Source of the DNA: JBPRGG01 sp051418075
GTDB lineage: Bacteria; Bacteroidota; Bacteroidia; Cytophagales; Cyclobacteriaceae
Assembly (NCBI GenBank): GCA_051418075.1
Contig: JBPRGG010000130.1
Span: 1 to 39,999, forward strand
DNA length: 39,999 bases
Direction of reading: 5' to 3'
The notes below the pieces were generated by a model. It ran no database searches, was not told the origin of the DNA, and was given only the letters and a program-made list of their open reading frames with translations. The position numbers and the translations under genes were made by a program. Of the stretch, positions 17,084-25,132 are shown one piece after another (the first letter of the stretch is position 1; each line of letters starts with the position of its first letter).

Positions 17084-17476
17084 TCATGCCGTTTCATCCG
17101 GATTTACCCGCCAGGGAGGATCAATCCGGTTTTCTCCGGCAAAGTATAAAATCAACTGGTTGCCATCAGGGTCTTTCAGTCGGGCTTCCCGCCACAACCA
17201 TGTTTTATCTTCCGGTAATTGATCAAACTGAATTCCTTTTTGCTGCAAAAGTCTTACCAGTTCATCCAGTTGTTCGTTTTCAAAATACAAGTAGATGCCT
17301 GGCCCTTCCGGTAAAGCATCCACCTGATGAATGGACAAGGTGGATTCACCATCAGGGCATAAAAACCGCACATATTTTGGCTGTGCATTTACAATGAGCT
17401 TCAGGCCCAATTTTTCATAAAATCCGGCAGCTGTCCGAACATTGATGGAGGGTATGGTTACTTGGTTTAAATTCAT
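17084..17476 (-). CDS. VOC (glyoxalase/dioxygenase) superfamily protein
   Basis: The 130-residue sequence has the paired beta-alpha-beta-beta-beta modules of the vicinal-oxygen-chelate fold. The first is VTIPSINVRTAAGFYEKLGL with an STLSIHQVD histidine. The second has GIYLYFENEQLDELVRLLQQKG and a terminal ARLKDPDGNQLILYF, the usual signature of the last strand and its metal-ligand position. Such small proteins include glyoxalase I, bleomycin-resistance and fosfomycin-resistance proteins, but nothing here fixes the substrate. It is followed at a distance by no co-directional gene; the NudK-like gene lies 71 bp upstream on the same strand and may be co-transcribed. Confidence 0.88.
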   Translation of the reverse strand: MNLNQVTIPSINVRTAAGFYEKLGLKLIVNAQPKYVRFLCPDGESTLSIHQVDALPEGPGIYLYFENEQLDELVRLLQQKGIQFDQLPEDKTWLWREARLKDPDGNQLILYFAGENRIDPPWRVNPDETA

Positions 17477-17547
17477 GATTGGGTTTGGAAATATGAAAAT
17501 GCTACTTAGTGATGATCATTCAGTTGTTTTCGGGTATCTTGGAGAGA

Positions 17548-18141
17548 TCATAATATGTTATTCAACTTAATATATTGAAGCAGAATGATTGTTTTAGCAT
17601 CACGGATTTTACCAGAAAGCATCATTTCATAAGCCTTTTCAAATGATAACTCAAGGACTTCAATATGCTCCTGTTCTTCCTCCAGTCCGCCTCCTTGGCT
17701 TACTTTCTGGTTAGCATCATAAGCTGCGATATAAAAATGCAGTATTTCTGTAACTGAACCGGGCGACATATAAAGTTCAAAGATCTTTTGGGCCTGATCA
17801 ATGCGGTATCCTAATTCTTCCTCTGTTTCTTTGATGGCGGTTTGGTCTGGATTGTCATCATCAATATGCCCGGCACAGGCTTCAATCAAATGACCATCAC
17901 CATTTCCATTGAGAAAAGTGGGCAAACGAAACTGGCGGGTTAACAGAATGGTCCTTCTTTCCAGGTTATATAACAGGATCACAGCTCCATTACCACGTTC
18001 ATACACTTCCCGCTGTTGTAGTTCCCATTCACCATTCTCCTTTAAATATTTAAAGGAAACTTTGTTAAGCAAATATTTATGATGAGCCAGTGGTTCTACT
18101 TTAATATCTTTTATTTGATTATTCTTTGGAGAAAACTTCAT
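17548..18141 (-). CDS. nudK: Nudix hydrolase, GDP-mannose pyrophosphatase (NudK)-like
   Basis: The 197-residue protein should hydrolyse nucleoside-diphosphate sugars such as GDP-mannose. It has the NudK-style Nudix box AGHIDDD...ETEEELGY, preceded by TRQFRLPTFLNGNGDGHLIEA and followed by the family-specific LYMSPGSVTEILHFYIA. The EEQEHIEVLELSFEKAYEMM segment matches the acidic end of the fold. In the Nudix box an Asn occupies the position where NudK usually has Glu (after GHIDDD), a substitution worth noting; the core EEE metal ligands remain. The bases 18142-18393 upstream of it hold no recognisable feature. Confidence 0.87.
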   Translation of the reverse strand: MKFSPKNNQIKDIKVEPLAHHKYLLNKVSFKYLKENGEWELQQREVYERGNGAVILLYNLERRTILLTRQFRLPTFLNGNGDGHLIEACAGHIDDDNPDQTAIKETEEELGYRIDQAQKIFELYMSPGSVTEILHFYIAAYDANQKVSQGGGLEEEQEHIEVLELSFEKAYEMMLSGKIRDAKTIILLQYIKLNNIL

Positions 18142-18393
18142 CTGATAAGTCTTAAATTAAATTCCAATTGCTTTTGTCTGGGTCTGATTTTACTCCATTG
18201 CCCGGTTTTTTCATAATTCTATAAAGCTATTCATTACAGATTAAAATTCATTCGTCCAGTCCAAATTTACTTAGTCCTGTTTTAACCTTTAGTTGACGGG
18301 AAGTTGTTCTACAATTATTAAATGGGATGATGTCTAAACCAGAGACCTTTCGATTTATCTGGCGGCCGCGCTATATAATTAAAATTCACTGAA

Positions 18394-20658
18394 TTAATTC
18401 CCCCAGCCATAATCCCAGAGGTTATCTAAAATGATAGAATTATAGATACGTTGAATATCCTGTACCTGGGCCGGGCTGGCATAATCCAGGTCCCGGGGCG
18501 TAATTCCCAATCTTTTATAGATCCTAATCATGATCCGGTGGGTGTAGTGGTTGGCCGTTCCCAGGGGAATGGGTGGAAAAGGGAGGGCCATTTCAGCCTT
18601 TTTCCCCATCTTATCCAATTGATTTAAAGCATATAGTCTAACCGATTCCATGGGATGCTGTAAAGCCTGCTTCATTACGGGCATCCCAGCCTGAAAGTCC
18701 CCCAGTTGACATAATCCGTAAGCTGCTTCAATTTGGACCAGTGGGGATCTATCATTAATCAAAAGATAAAATGTATTACGGGCTTTTTCCTGTTCTTTTT
18801 TGGTTTCACTCAATGCTCTGATACCAACTACTGACCAATACCTGATGGGGTTAAGGGGATCATCCAGGTGGTGATAATAATCATCCAGTGCCTGTTTTCC
18901 TTTAAGATCCAGTTGCTTAAAATCCACCAGTTTTTGTACCATTTGATGCTGTCTCACCTTTTCCTGCCAATTTTCCTGTTTGTTCAAAGGCACAGGCTGA
19001 TGGCCGGGATCACTAACCTGGAAGGAAGTGATCTTACTGGGGTAATATCCCAGTCGCTGTGCTTTGGCCTGTAAAACCTGCCCCGGCCCTACCACGACCG
19101 GCTGAGTATACAACTGCCAGCCATCCTGGTGCTGGTATTTCCAGGCCAGACTAGCCCCCGGAGTAGGACAACCAATCTCTACTTCTCTGTCTCCATTCCA
19201 GTAATAGCGATCCTGAGGGGTAAACAAAGGTTCTTCAGTAGATTTCCACTCTCCATCAGCCCATCTGATCAGGTCCAGTTCAGGCTCAGTGATTAATCCC
19301 ACATCCTGGATCCGCACCAGCCAGTCTTGGTTGGCTTGTCTGAACTGGTTCAGTATTTCTTTATAGCCAGGCTTTTCCACCAGGTTATTGACCTGATGGG
19401 GATCCTGTTTCAGATCGTACAATTCTTCCACGGGCTTGGGGTATTGAAAAAACAGTTGTTGTTCCTGGTTTAAATTACCTTCCAGATTCTTCCGACGCCA
19501 ATCCTGCATGATTAGCTGTGTTTCCATTGATCGCACCGTTTGGGCATAGGGTAAATGCCACATGTAGTTACGTAAATAAAGGAAATCCTGGTTAATGACT
19601 GTGCGCATACATTCGTAGGTTTCATCCATCCTACCCCTGCCGCCGTAAACATAACTCCGGGGAGCTGCAGCCTGTGGACCCAGAAAGGCCTGCCCCTGCA
19701 TGTATCCGGGTATTTCAATACCAGCCAGGGAAAGCATAGTAGGGGCAAAATCTACAAAAGATACCAGTTCCTCTACCTGATCTCCAGGTTTATAGCCCCG
19801 GGATGCCAGTATAGCCTGCTGGTATTTTTCCGGGATCTTTATGATCAATGGTACTTTTAAACCGGATTGGTAAGGCCATCTTTTCCCCCGGGATAATCCC
19901 CAGCCATGATCGCCCCACATCATGATAATGGTATTTTCTGCCAGTCCTTCCCGTTCCAATTGTTCCAGAATGAGGTTGCTGGTACTATCGGTGTAGGTAA
20001 GGTTATCATAATACAGGGCAATATTTTCCCTGACTTGGCGGGTATCGGGCAGATAGGGAGGCACTGGGGCCAAGTCAGGATCATGACGGCGTCCTGCCAG
20101 TGCCTGGTTGATCTGCGCCACCCAGGAAGTATTTTGACTGCGGGAATGTCCTTCATGGGTGGTACCAAAATTAATTACCGAAAAGAATGGCTGGTTGGGT
20201 TTTCTACCTTGCCAGCGGGCACCCCGGCCTGATTCATCCCAGGTGATGTCATTATCGGAGATCATTTGATAATCCGTTTTGGCATCGTTAGTACAATAAT
20301 AACCGGCTTGTCTGAGTAGTTCAGGAAAAAGACGGACTTCTGCCGAAGGCGTGGATCTTACCCGCATAAATTGTCCTCCAAAGGCGCTGGCATATTGGCC
20401 TGTAATGATGGTGGCCCGGGCCGGGGCACAAACCGGGTAGTTGGAGTATGCATTGAGGTAGGTAATTCCTTCCCGGGCCAGTTGGTCCATGTGGGGGGTA
20501 TGGGCATAGTCATCGCCATACGCACCAAGATTGGGACTTACATCTTCCCAACTGATCCATATGATGTTAGGTGGCGGCAATTCATTCTGCTGATTTTGGG
20601 CAAAAGCATTCAGGGATATTATTGCTATTAAACTGGTAACCAGGTATAGTTTTCTCAT
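18394..20658 (-). CDS. Secreted sulfatase (type I, S1) with HEAT-like C-terminal region
   Basis: The 754-residue precursor starts with a signal peptide (MRKLYLVTSLIAIISLNAFA). The catalytic domain opens with IIWISWEDVSPNLGAYGD (metal residues in WED). It carries the formylglycine motif CAPAR with Cys77, which a maturation enzyme must convert to formylglycine, then GTTHEGHS and IIMMWGDHGWGLSRGKRWPYQSG. After about residue 430 comes a C-terminal region with a chitobiase-like/beta segment and an alpha-helical HEAT-like stretch (about 590-700). The W-E-D variant and overall order resemble N-sulfoglucosamine or heparan-type sulfatases, but the substrate is not proven. A second CxPxR motif is absent. 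No sulfatase-maturing enzyme gene is in the window. Confidence 0.92.
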   Translation of the reverse strand: MRKLYLVTSLIAIISLNAFAQNQQNELPPPNIIWISWEDVSPNLGAYGDDYAHTPHMDQLAREGITYLNAYSNYPVCAPARATIITGQYASAFGGQFMRVRSTPSAEVRLFPELLRQAGYYCTNDAKTDYQMISDNDITWDESGRGARWQGRKPNQPFFSVINFGTTHEGHSRSQNTSWVAQINQALAGRRHDPDLAPVPPYLPDTRQVRENIALYYDNLTYTDSTSNLILEQLEREGLAENTIIMMWGDHGWGLSRGKRWPYQSGLKVPLIIKIPEKYQQAILASRGYKPGDQVEELVSFVDFAPTMLSLAGIEIPGYMQGQAFLGPQAAAPRSYVYGGRGRMDETYECMRTVINQDFLYLRNYMWHLPYAQTVRSMETQLIMQDWRRKNLEGNLNQEQQLFFQYPKPVEELYDLKQDPHQVNNLVEKPGYKEILNQFRQANQDWLVRIQDVGLITEPELDLIRWADGEWKSTEEPLFTPQDRYYWNGDREVEIGCPTPGASLAWKYQHQDGWQLYTQPVVVGPGQVLQAKAQRLGYYPSKITSFQVSDPGHQPVPLNKQENWQEKVRQHQMVQKLVDFKQLDLKGKQALDDYYHHLDDPLNPIRYWSVVGIRALSETKKEQEKARNTFYLLINDRSPLVQIEAAYGLCQLGDFQAGMPVMKQALQHPMESVRLYALNQLDKMGKKAEMALPFPPIPLGTANHYTHRIMIRIYKRLGITPRDLDYASPAQVQDIQRIYNSIILDNLWDYGWGN

Positions 20659-20771
20659 GGCAAAATAAATTTTGAACGATGAATTTACTAAAACAAAATA
20701 AAATCTGCCACTATGAGGTTAGTTAACTTTTCTATATCGCCTATATTTAGGTGGGAAGCTTCTGGCCATTC

Positions 20772-20930
20772 TTACTGAGGATCCTGCATTTTTTTTAGCT
20801 GGAAACCTTCAGGAAGTTTTTCCAACAAATCAAAATAATGTTCCGGCTGGTGATGCAACAACAAGGCATGACCTGGTTTCAAGCCAATTTTTTTTACCAA
20901 TGGCGTACCTGAATATCCTGATGTTTTCAT
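20772..20930 (-). pseudogene. Truncated DUF3052 gene (52 codons)
   Basis: An ATG at 20930, one base after the DUF1801 stop codon, opens 52 codons that begin MKTSGYSGTPLVKKIGLKPG and continue with HALLLHHQPEHYFDLLEKL and PEGFQLKKM before a TAA at 20772. This matches the N-terminal third of DUF3052 proteins, which start with GYSGTPL..KLG.KPG and normally run to about 140-150 residues. The downstream bases up to the sulfatase start contain no DUF3052 continuation in any frame that I can recognise, so the 3' part appears to be deleted rather than frameshifted. It may be a pseudogene, or a stand-alone short form. It was probably co-translated with DUF1801. Confidence 0.7.
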
Positions 20931-20931
20931 T

Positions 20932-21285
20932 CTAACTGACCTTTTCGATGGATTGAATCACTGGAATAACCTGCCCGGGATCAACCTCTTCTGCCGAATT
21001 AAATTTTACATGCCGGGCATGCTTACCTTTTCCTTCCAGTTTGAGACCATTAGTATCTACCTGGTCAGTTTTATGCAAATAAAGCATGCAATATTGTGAA
21101 CTGGTCTGGATGCCACAAACCACCCGGCTGGGAGATGCTTTACTGTATAGGGCATTTTTCACCTTCTTGCCACCATAGATGTTTTCGTCCAATTGGGGCA
21201 GGTGATCCATGATCAATTCCCGTAATTTGATGGCAGCTTGCCTGACAGTTGCTGGCTTTCCTTCTAAGATTTGTGTAAAATTCAT
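20932..21285 (-). CDS. DUF1801 (YdhG-like) protein
   Basis: The 117-residue protein shows the DUF1801 pattern: FTQILEGKPATVRQAAIKLREL at the N-terminus, a central ENIYGGKKVKNALYSKAS segment with a KTDQVDTNGLKLEGKGKHARH motif, and VDPGQVIPVIQSIEKV at the end. Members of this family are small soluble proteins with an alpha/beta fold of uncertain function, sometimes called iron-chaperone-like. It is the first gene of a tight two-gene unit with the truncated DUF3052 gene (one-base gap). No promoter was confidently seen in the 226-bp gap to the AraC gene. Confidence 0.85.
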   Translation of the reverse strand: MNFTQILEGKPATVRQAAIKLRELIMDHLPQLDENIYGGKKVKNALYSKASPSRVVCGIQTSSQYCMLYLHKTDQVDTNGLKLEGKGKHARHVKFNSAEEVDPGQVIPVIQSIEKVS

Positions 21286-21511
21286 ATGGATTAAATTAAT
21301 AGCAAGATGGTACTATAACATATCAAATGATATTACCTGTAAAGCAGCATAAACCAGAAGTTCAAGTGCATAAAAGATCAGGTTTTTAAAATTCCATCTT
21401 AAACCTGTAAGTGCATGGGGTTCCTGATTAACAATATCAAAAACCTAAACTTGTAAAGTAATACCAGTTTTAACATCACTAAAAGTTCAGCAATGGGATT
21501 TATGGACAGAT

Positions 21512-22357
21512 TCAATAAAGAGCTTTTAGCTCCTCCTGTTCTAAATATAAATTAGTCCTCAAAACAGCCAGCTTTTCTTCTTCAGTAAAAACAGCCAGCT
21601 TAAACTTTTTCAGGGACATATGTGTCATCCTTTTAAAGTCGCGAATAAAATGAGCCTGATCATAATGGTAATCATAAAGTGAGGAAGGATATTGCTGATT
21701 AACCACGTCATAAATAATTCGGTGCAGTCGATATATCTTGGCCATTTTTTTGGGTGAAAGACCTATATGATGCAGGCACAATTGTTGAAAACGCCGGCAG
21801 CTTACATTGATCTGATCAGCCAGGTCCTCGATCTTTACTTTACCACAATTATTTTTAATCAATTGTAAGGATGTAATGATCCTTTGTTCCAGTTCTAATG
21901 GATGGACATGATGCAACAATAATTGTTCTATTGCCTGTCCTTTGTGCCAGTCAGTTGTTTCACTGGTGATGATCTCACGGATTGCAGGTGATAAGTCCTT
22001 CTGTAGAACAGATAAAGGCCAATATGCTCCAGTATAACTATGGACTGATTGGACAGTGAAAAATTTTAATCCCCAGGGTTGTAAACGGATAAATACAGCA
22101 TCCATATCAAGGGCAAAGTTAAAATAAGTGGGCACCTGTGTTTGACCAGCCAAATAAGCATTCATTTTATACAATCTATGTTCATAGGTAATACGATTAA
22201 CCTTTCCGGCTTTAACATGGATATATGGATAACCCAAAGGAGCTAAACAAACCATAGACTGACGAATTCCTTTCATTCCGTTTTGTACAATCCAGATGGA
22301 ATGAATAATATGTTTAGAAGTATCCTCTAAAGGATAATCATAGATCGAATACATCAA
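21512..22357 (-). CDS. AraC-family transcriptional regulator
   Basis: The 281-residue protein has an N-terminal beta-rich sensing domain of the DUF6597 type (DYPLEDTSKHIIHSIWIVQNG), spanning about residues 1-150. A C-terminal AraC domain follows, with two helix-turn-helix units, VKIEDLADQINVSCRRFQQLC and YDYHYDQAHFIRDFKRMTHMS. The second motif carries the conserved D-Q-A-H-F..F...G-like pattern with a substitution of Gly by His/Met at the usual glycine. It stands alone. The target genes cannot be inferred, although the DUF1801/DUF3052 unit and the sulfatase follow on the same strand. Confidence 0.88.
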   Translation of the reverse strand: MMYSIYDYPLEDTSKHIIHSIWIVQNGMKGIRQSMVCLAPLGYPYIHVKAGKVNRITYEHRLYKMNAYLAGQTQVPTYFNFALDMDAVFIRLQPWGLKFFTVQSVHSYTGAYWPLSVLQKDLSPAIREIITSETTDWHKGQAIEQLLLHHVHPLELEQRIITSLQLIKNNCGKVKIEDLADQINVSCRRFQQLCLHHIGLSPKKMAKIYRLHRIIYDVVNQQYPSSLYDYHYDQAHFIRDFKRMTHMSLKKFKLAVFTEEEKLAVLRTNLYLEQEELKALY

Positions 22358-22486
22358 TTTTATTCATTTAATTGACCATAAAAATCCTCAAAAATAAACA
22401 TTTGGAAAAACCTGGTATTGTAAATATGCGAAATATAAAACCCCATGCTATTAGTAATCTCTCATTTTCAGGAGAAAAAACAATTT

Positions 22487-22560
22487 TTTGACCGCCGGCC
22501 ACTGACAGACCGCAGACTGCCGTTGTATAATTATTTAATGGCAGATCTCATCTCCATGAA
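22487..22560. repeat. Dispersed intergenic repeat family B, copy 2
   Basis: The block TTGACCGCC (22487-22495) is followed by GACCGCAGA and by ATAATTATTTAATGGCAGAT CTCAT (about 22529-22553). The second copy is near 7072-7126, with TTGACCG, GACCGCGGA and ATAATTAATTAATGACAGAC CTCAT in the same order. The last block has 22 of 25 identities. Both are in intergenic DNA. Confidence 0.5.
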
Positions 22561-22661
22561 ATTTTGAAATGAGAAAACTACTGAAGCAATAAAAAGCGGG
22601 CAGGACCAACAGAAAATGCTGACACAGCAGTGTTTCAGGCCACTGATGGCCCCGAGCCCAA

Positions 22662-22778
22662 ACGCTACGGCAGGTGCGGACATTTTTTTCTGTCTTGATT
22701 TTTTTTACCTATTTTTTTTAACAGAGAAAAGCAAGGCCCATCCGGACAGGGCAAAAAGATGGATTATGGTAGAATGTT
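22662..22778 (+). repeat. Dispersed intergenic repeat family A, copy 3 (longest form)
   Basis: The copy is preceded by CCCGAGCCCA (22651-22660). It holds ACGCTACGGCAGGTGCGGAC, GTCTTGATT plus a T-rich segment, AGAGAAAAGCAAGG, and the terminal block CCATCCGGACAGGGCAAAA with TGGTAGAATG. The CTTG...CAAG ends of the middle segment can pair, giving an imperfect T-rich/A-rich hairpin. It shares block order with copy 2 (6361-6472) and its ends with copy 1 (2332-2402). Confidence 0.6.
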
Positions 22779-22908
22779 TAAATGCAGCTCATCCTGCCAA
22801 ACCATAAATAAACCACCTTTCACTTAAAAAAATATTTTCTACAAATAATCTTCCAACCAAAATCCCACTACCTGTGTCAAATAATACGGAATCTAAATAC
22901 GTATCGTC

Positions 22909-24222
22909 ATGAAAAAACCTCAACACCTATTCTATTTTTTTCTTTTATATTTTTCCTTGATTTTAATGTCCAGTTGCACTGATCAGGTAGAAATCACCCG
23001 CACCTATACCCTGATGGAACCCATTTACATGAGCCCACAGGAAATCCGGGATGCTGTAGAAATCACAGCGCCCGAAACATTATCAGAAATTGGTAAAATT
23101 TACCTTTATGGCGATTTCGTCTTTGTGAATGAACCGGGAGAAGGGATTCATGTAATTAAAAATGATGATCCTGCCAACCCTGAAATTGTTAAGTTCATTC
23201 AGATCCCAGGCAATTACAACATGTCCGTCAGGGGAGATATCATTTATGCCGACAGCTATATGGACCTGGTAGCTGTGAGTATAAAAAACATGGAAAATAT
23301 TGAAGTGGTTCACCGGGCAGAAAACATTTTCACCAGCTTTAATAACCAAAATTATTATGATCCGGAAAAAGGTGTCATCGTGGATTGGAAAGCCGTGGAA
23401 ACCATAGAAGTTACGTCATCTGAAGTAGGTGGTGCCTATCCCAGTTATTACAACTATGACGAGGTCAATTTTGCCTTTAAGGGCTCTGCCATGGAAGCCA
23501 GTAATGCATCCAGAGCTTTCTTTGCTCCACCCTCTGTTCAAACCGGTGTAGGTGGATCAATGGCCAGGTTCGCCATCTACGGAAACTATATGTATGGCAT
23601 AGATGATGTGAACCTGTACGTATTTGACATATCCAACCTGGAAGAACCAGTCTATGGATTCAAGAAAGAAGTAGGTTGGGGTATAGAAACCATATTTCCC
23701 TACCAGGATAAATTATTTATCGGAGCTCAGAATGGCATGCACATTTATGATATCAGCAAACCAGATATCCCTTTGAAACTTTCTACTTTTGAACATGTAG
23801 TGAGCTGTGACCCTGTAGTAGTACAGGATACCATAGCCTATGTCACTTTGAGAGGTGGAAACAACTGCAGAAATGGATTTTCTAACCAACTGGATGTGGT
23901 CAACATTAAGGATCCTTCTAATCCGATCCTGATTGAATCATTTCCTATGCAAAATCCTCATGGTCTGGGTATTGATGGAAAAGCATTATTTATATGTGAA
24001 GGCAGCTTTGGATTGAAAATCTATGATGCATCAGATGTCCATCAAATCCCCCAACATATAATCTCTGAATTCAAGGGATTGGATGCTTACGATGTAATTC
24101 CATATAACAACCTGTTATTGATGATTGGAGGTGATGGCTTGTACCAATTTGATTATACTGACCTGACGGATATCAAATTATTAAGTGGAATTCCTGTTAC
24201 TGCACCAATTAACCCAAATTAA
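22909..24222 (+). CDS. LVIVD-repeat lipoprotein
   Basis: The 437-residue precursor has a lipoprotein signal (MKKPQHLFYFFLLYFSLILMSSC) with lipobox MSSC. The mature protein consists of repeated units of the LVIVD type, each with a 'place or state' phrase such as GEGIHVIKNDDPANPEIVKF, LYVFDISNLEEPVYGF, MHIYDISKPDIPLKL, LDVVNIKDPSNPILI and GLKIYDASDVHQIPQ. These repeats form a beta-propeller-like surface fold of unknown ligand. It is followed after 9 bp by a beta-barrel gene, so the two probably make a surface lipoprotein/porin pair. The unit ends at a strong terminator at 25081. Confidence 0.87.
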   Translation: MKKPQHLFYFFLLYFSLILMSSCTDQVEITRTYTLMEPIYMSPQEIRDAVEITAPETLSEIGKIYLYGDFVFVNEPGEGIHVIKNDDPANPEIVKFIQIPGNYNMSVRGDIIYADSYMDLVAVSIKNMENIEVVHRAENIFTSFNNQNYYDPEKGVIVDWKAVETIEVTSSEVGGAYPSYYNYDEVNFAFKGSAMEASNASRAFFAPPSVQTGVGGSMARFAIYGNYMYGIDDVNLYVFDISNLEEPVYGFKKEVGWGIETIFPYQDKLFIGAQNGMHIYDISKPDIPLKLSTFEHVVSCDPVVVQDTIAYVTLRGGNNCRNGFSNQLDVVNIKDPSNPILIESFPMQNPHGLGIDGKALFICEGSFGLKIYDASDVHQIPQHIISEFKGLDAYDVIPYNNLLLMIGGDGLYQFDYTDLTDIKLLSGIPVTAPINPN

Positions 24223-24231
24223 AAGAGGATC

Positions 24232-25047
24232 ATGAAGCAATTATTTCGTATTTGTCTATTTCTATTGTTGTTGATCCCTGTGGCAGAACTGCTAGCTCAG
24301 GAGGAACACAATTTAAGATATGCCAAGATCAAATTAAACAATGGTGTTTCTATAAAAGGATATGTAGTTGATTCAGTTTCAACAAAAAACCTTGTACTCA
24401 GAACCTCAGAAAGCGGATCGTTCTTAATAAGCCTGGACCAGGTCAAATTCATTCGTTTTGGAGGTTATGCCCATAAAACCAACAATAGCACCGGGACTAT
24501 ATCAAAAAACCTGGATCAGAATTATGAAAACCAATTGGGGTTTTATCATTTAGTCGGCCTGGGACTCACTTTTGCCGAACAGGAAGGCGGCAACATCTCC
24601 CTGACCACAGAAAATGGTTATAGGTTCAATGACCATTTCAGTCTGGGTATAGGGGTCAATTATGACCGGTATGCCCGCAGTTCCGCGCTACCTGTCTACG
24701 CTAATTTCAGAGGCTTTTTATATAACAAGAAAGTAACTCCTTATTACTTTTTGGGTGGTGGATATGGGTTTGCCTGGAAAAATAACAATATTGACGGCCC
24801 TTTCAATTTTACAAAAGTTGCTGGTGGAATGATGGCTCAAACCGGGCTGGGCTATCAAATTAATTTTGCCAACTCAGCCCTCCAAATCCATTTAGGTTAT
24901 AAAATGCAGCAAACCCGGCTGGAATATGAATCGTTCAATTATATTCAACCCTGGGATTCATACTTTGTCCCCAACCAGCAGAATGTAGCCTATAAAGAAA
25001 AAAGATTGTACCGGAGAATAGAATTAAAAGCAGCATTTGTATTATGA
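24232..25047 (+). CDS. Outer-membrane beta-barrel protein
   Basis: The 271-residue precursor begins with a signal peptide (MKQLFRICLFLLLLIPVAELLAQ). Residues about 28-80 form a small beta domain (RYAKIKLNNGVSIKGYVVDS and SFLISLDQVKFIRFGG), a fold like the SH3/LSm-type modules often seen before barrels. The rest alternates polar and aromatic residues with a C-terminal aromatic-hydrophobic end (YRRIELKAAFVL), as in OmpA/PorT-like barrels. AGAGGAT just before the ATG is a reasonable ribosome site. It follows the LVIVD lipoprotein by 9 bp and shares its transcript. Confidence 0.85.
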   Translation: MKQLFRICLFLLLLIPVAELLAQEEHNLRYAKIKLNNGVSIKGYVVDSVSTKNLVLRTSESGSFLISLDQVKFIRFGGYAHKTNNSTGTISKNLDQNYENQLGFYHLVGLGLTFAEQEGGNISLTTENGYRFNDHFSLGIGVNYDRYARSSALPVYANFRGFLYNKKVTPYYFLGGGYGFAWKNNNIDGPFNFTKVAGGMMAQTGLGYQINFANSALQIHLGYKMQQTRLEYESFNYIQPWDSYFVPNQQNVAYKEKRLYRRIELKAAFVL

Positions 25048-25080
25048 ACCAGGTAAATCAGGAATAACCATTTAACCTAT

Positions 25081-25114
25081 GGTCTGTTATTCTAATGTAA
25101 CAGACCTTTTTTTT
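25081..25114 (+). terminator. Rho-independent terminator after beta-barrel gene
   Basis: GGTCTGTTA (25081-25089) pairs perfectly with TAACAGACC (25098-25106) across an 8-base loop, and is followed by eight T residues (25107-25114). It ends the LVIVD/beta-barrel transcript. An in-frame ATG at 25079 for the next gene would lie inside this hairpin, so that gene should start at 25133. Confidence 0.93.
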
Positions 25115-25132
25115 AAACTAATCCTGGCAGAT

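Larger units (their letters stand above)
22358..22908. other. 551-bp divergent intergenic region with repeat families A and B
   Basis: The region lies between the leftward AraC gene and the rightward LVIVD gene. It holds a copy of repeat family B (about 22487-22560) and a full-length copy of family A (22662-22778), each listed separately. No tRNA, structured RNA or credible small gene is visible; an open frame of 63 codons at 22616-22807 overlaps the repeat and is not believed. Confidence 0.6.

Noticed and set aside
16919..17149. Plus-strand open frame overlapping the end of the VOC gene
   Set aside because: It lies antisense to a well-supported VOC gene and has no domain of its own.
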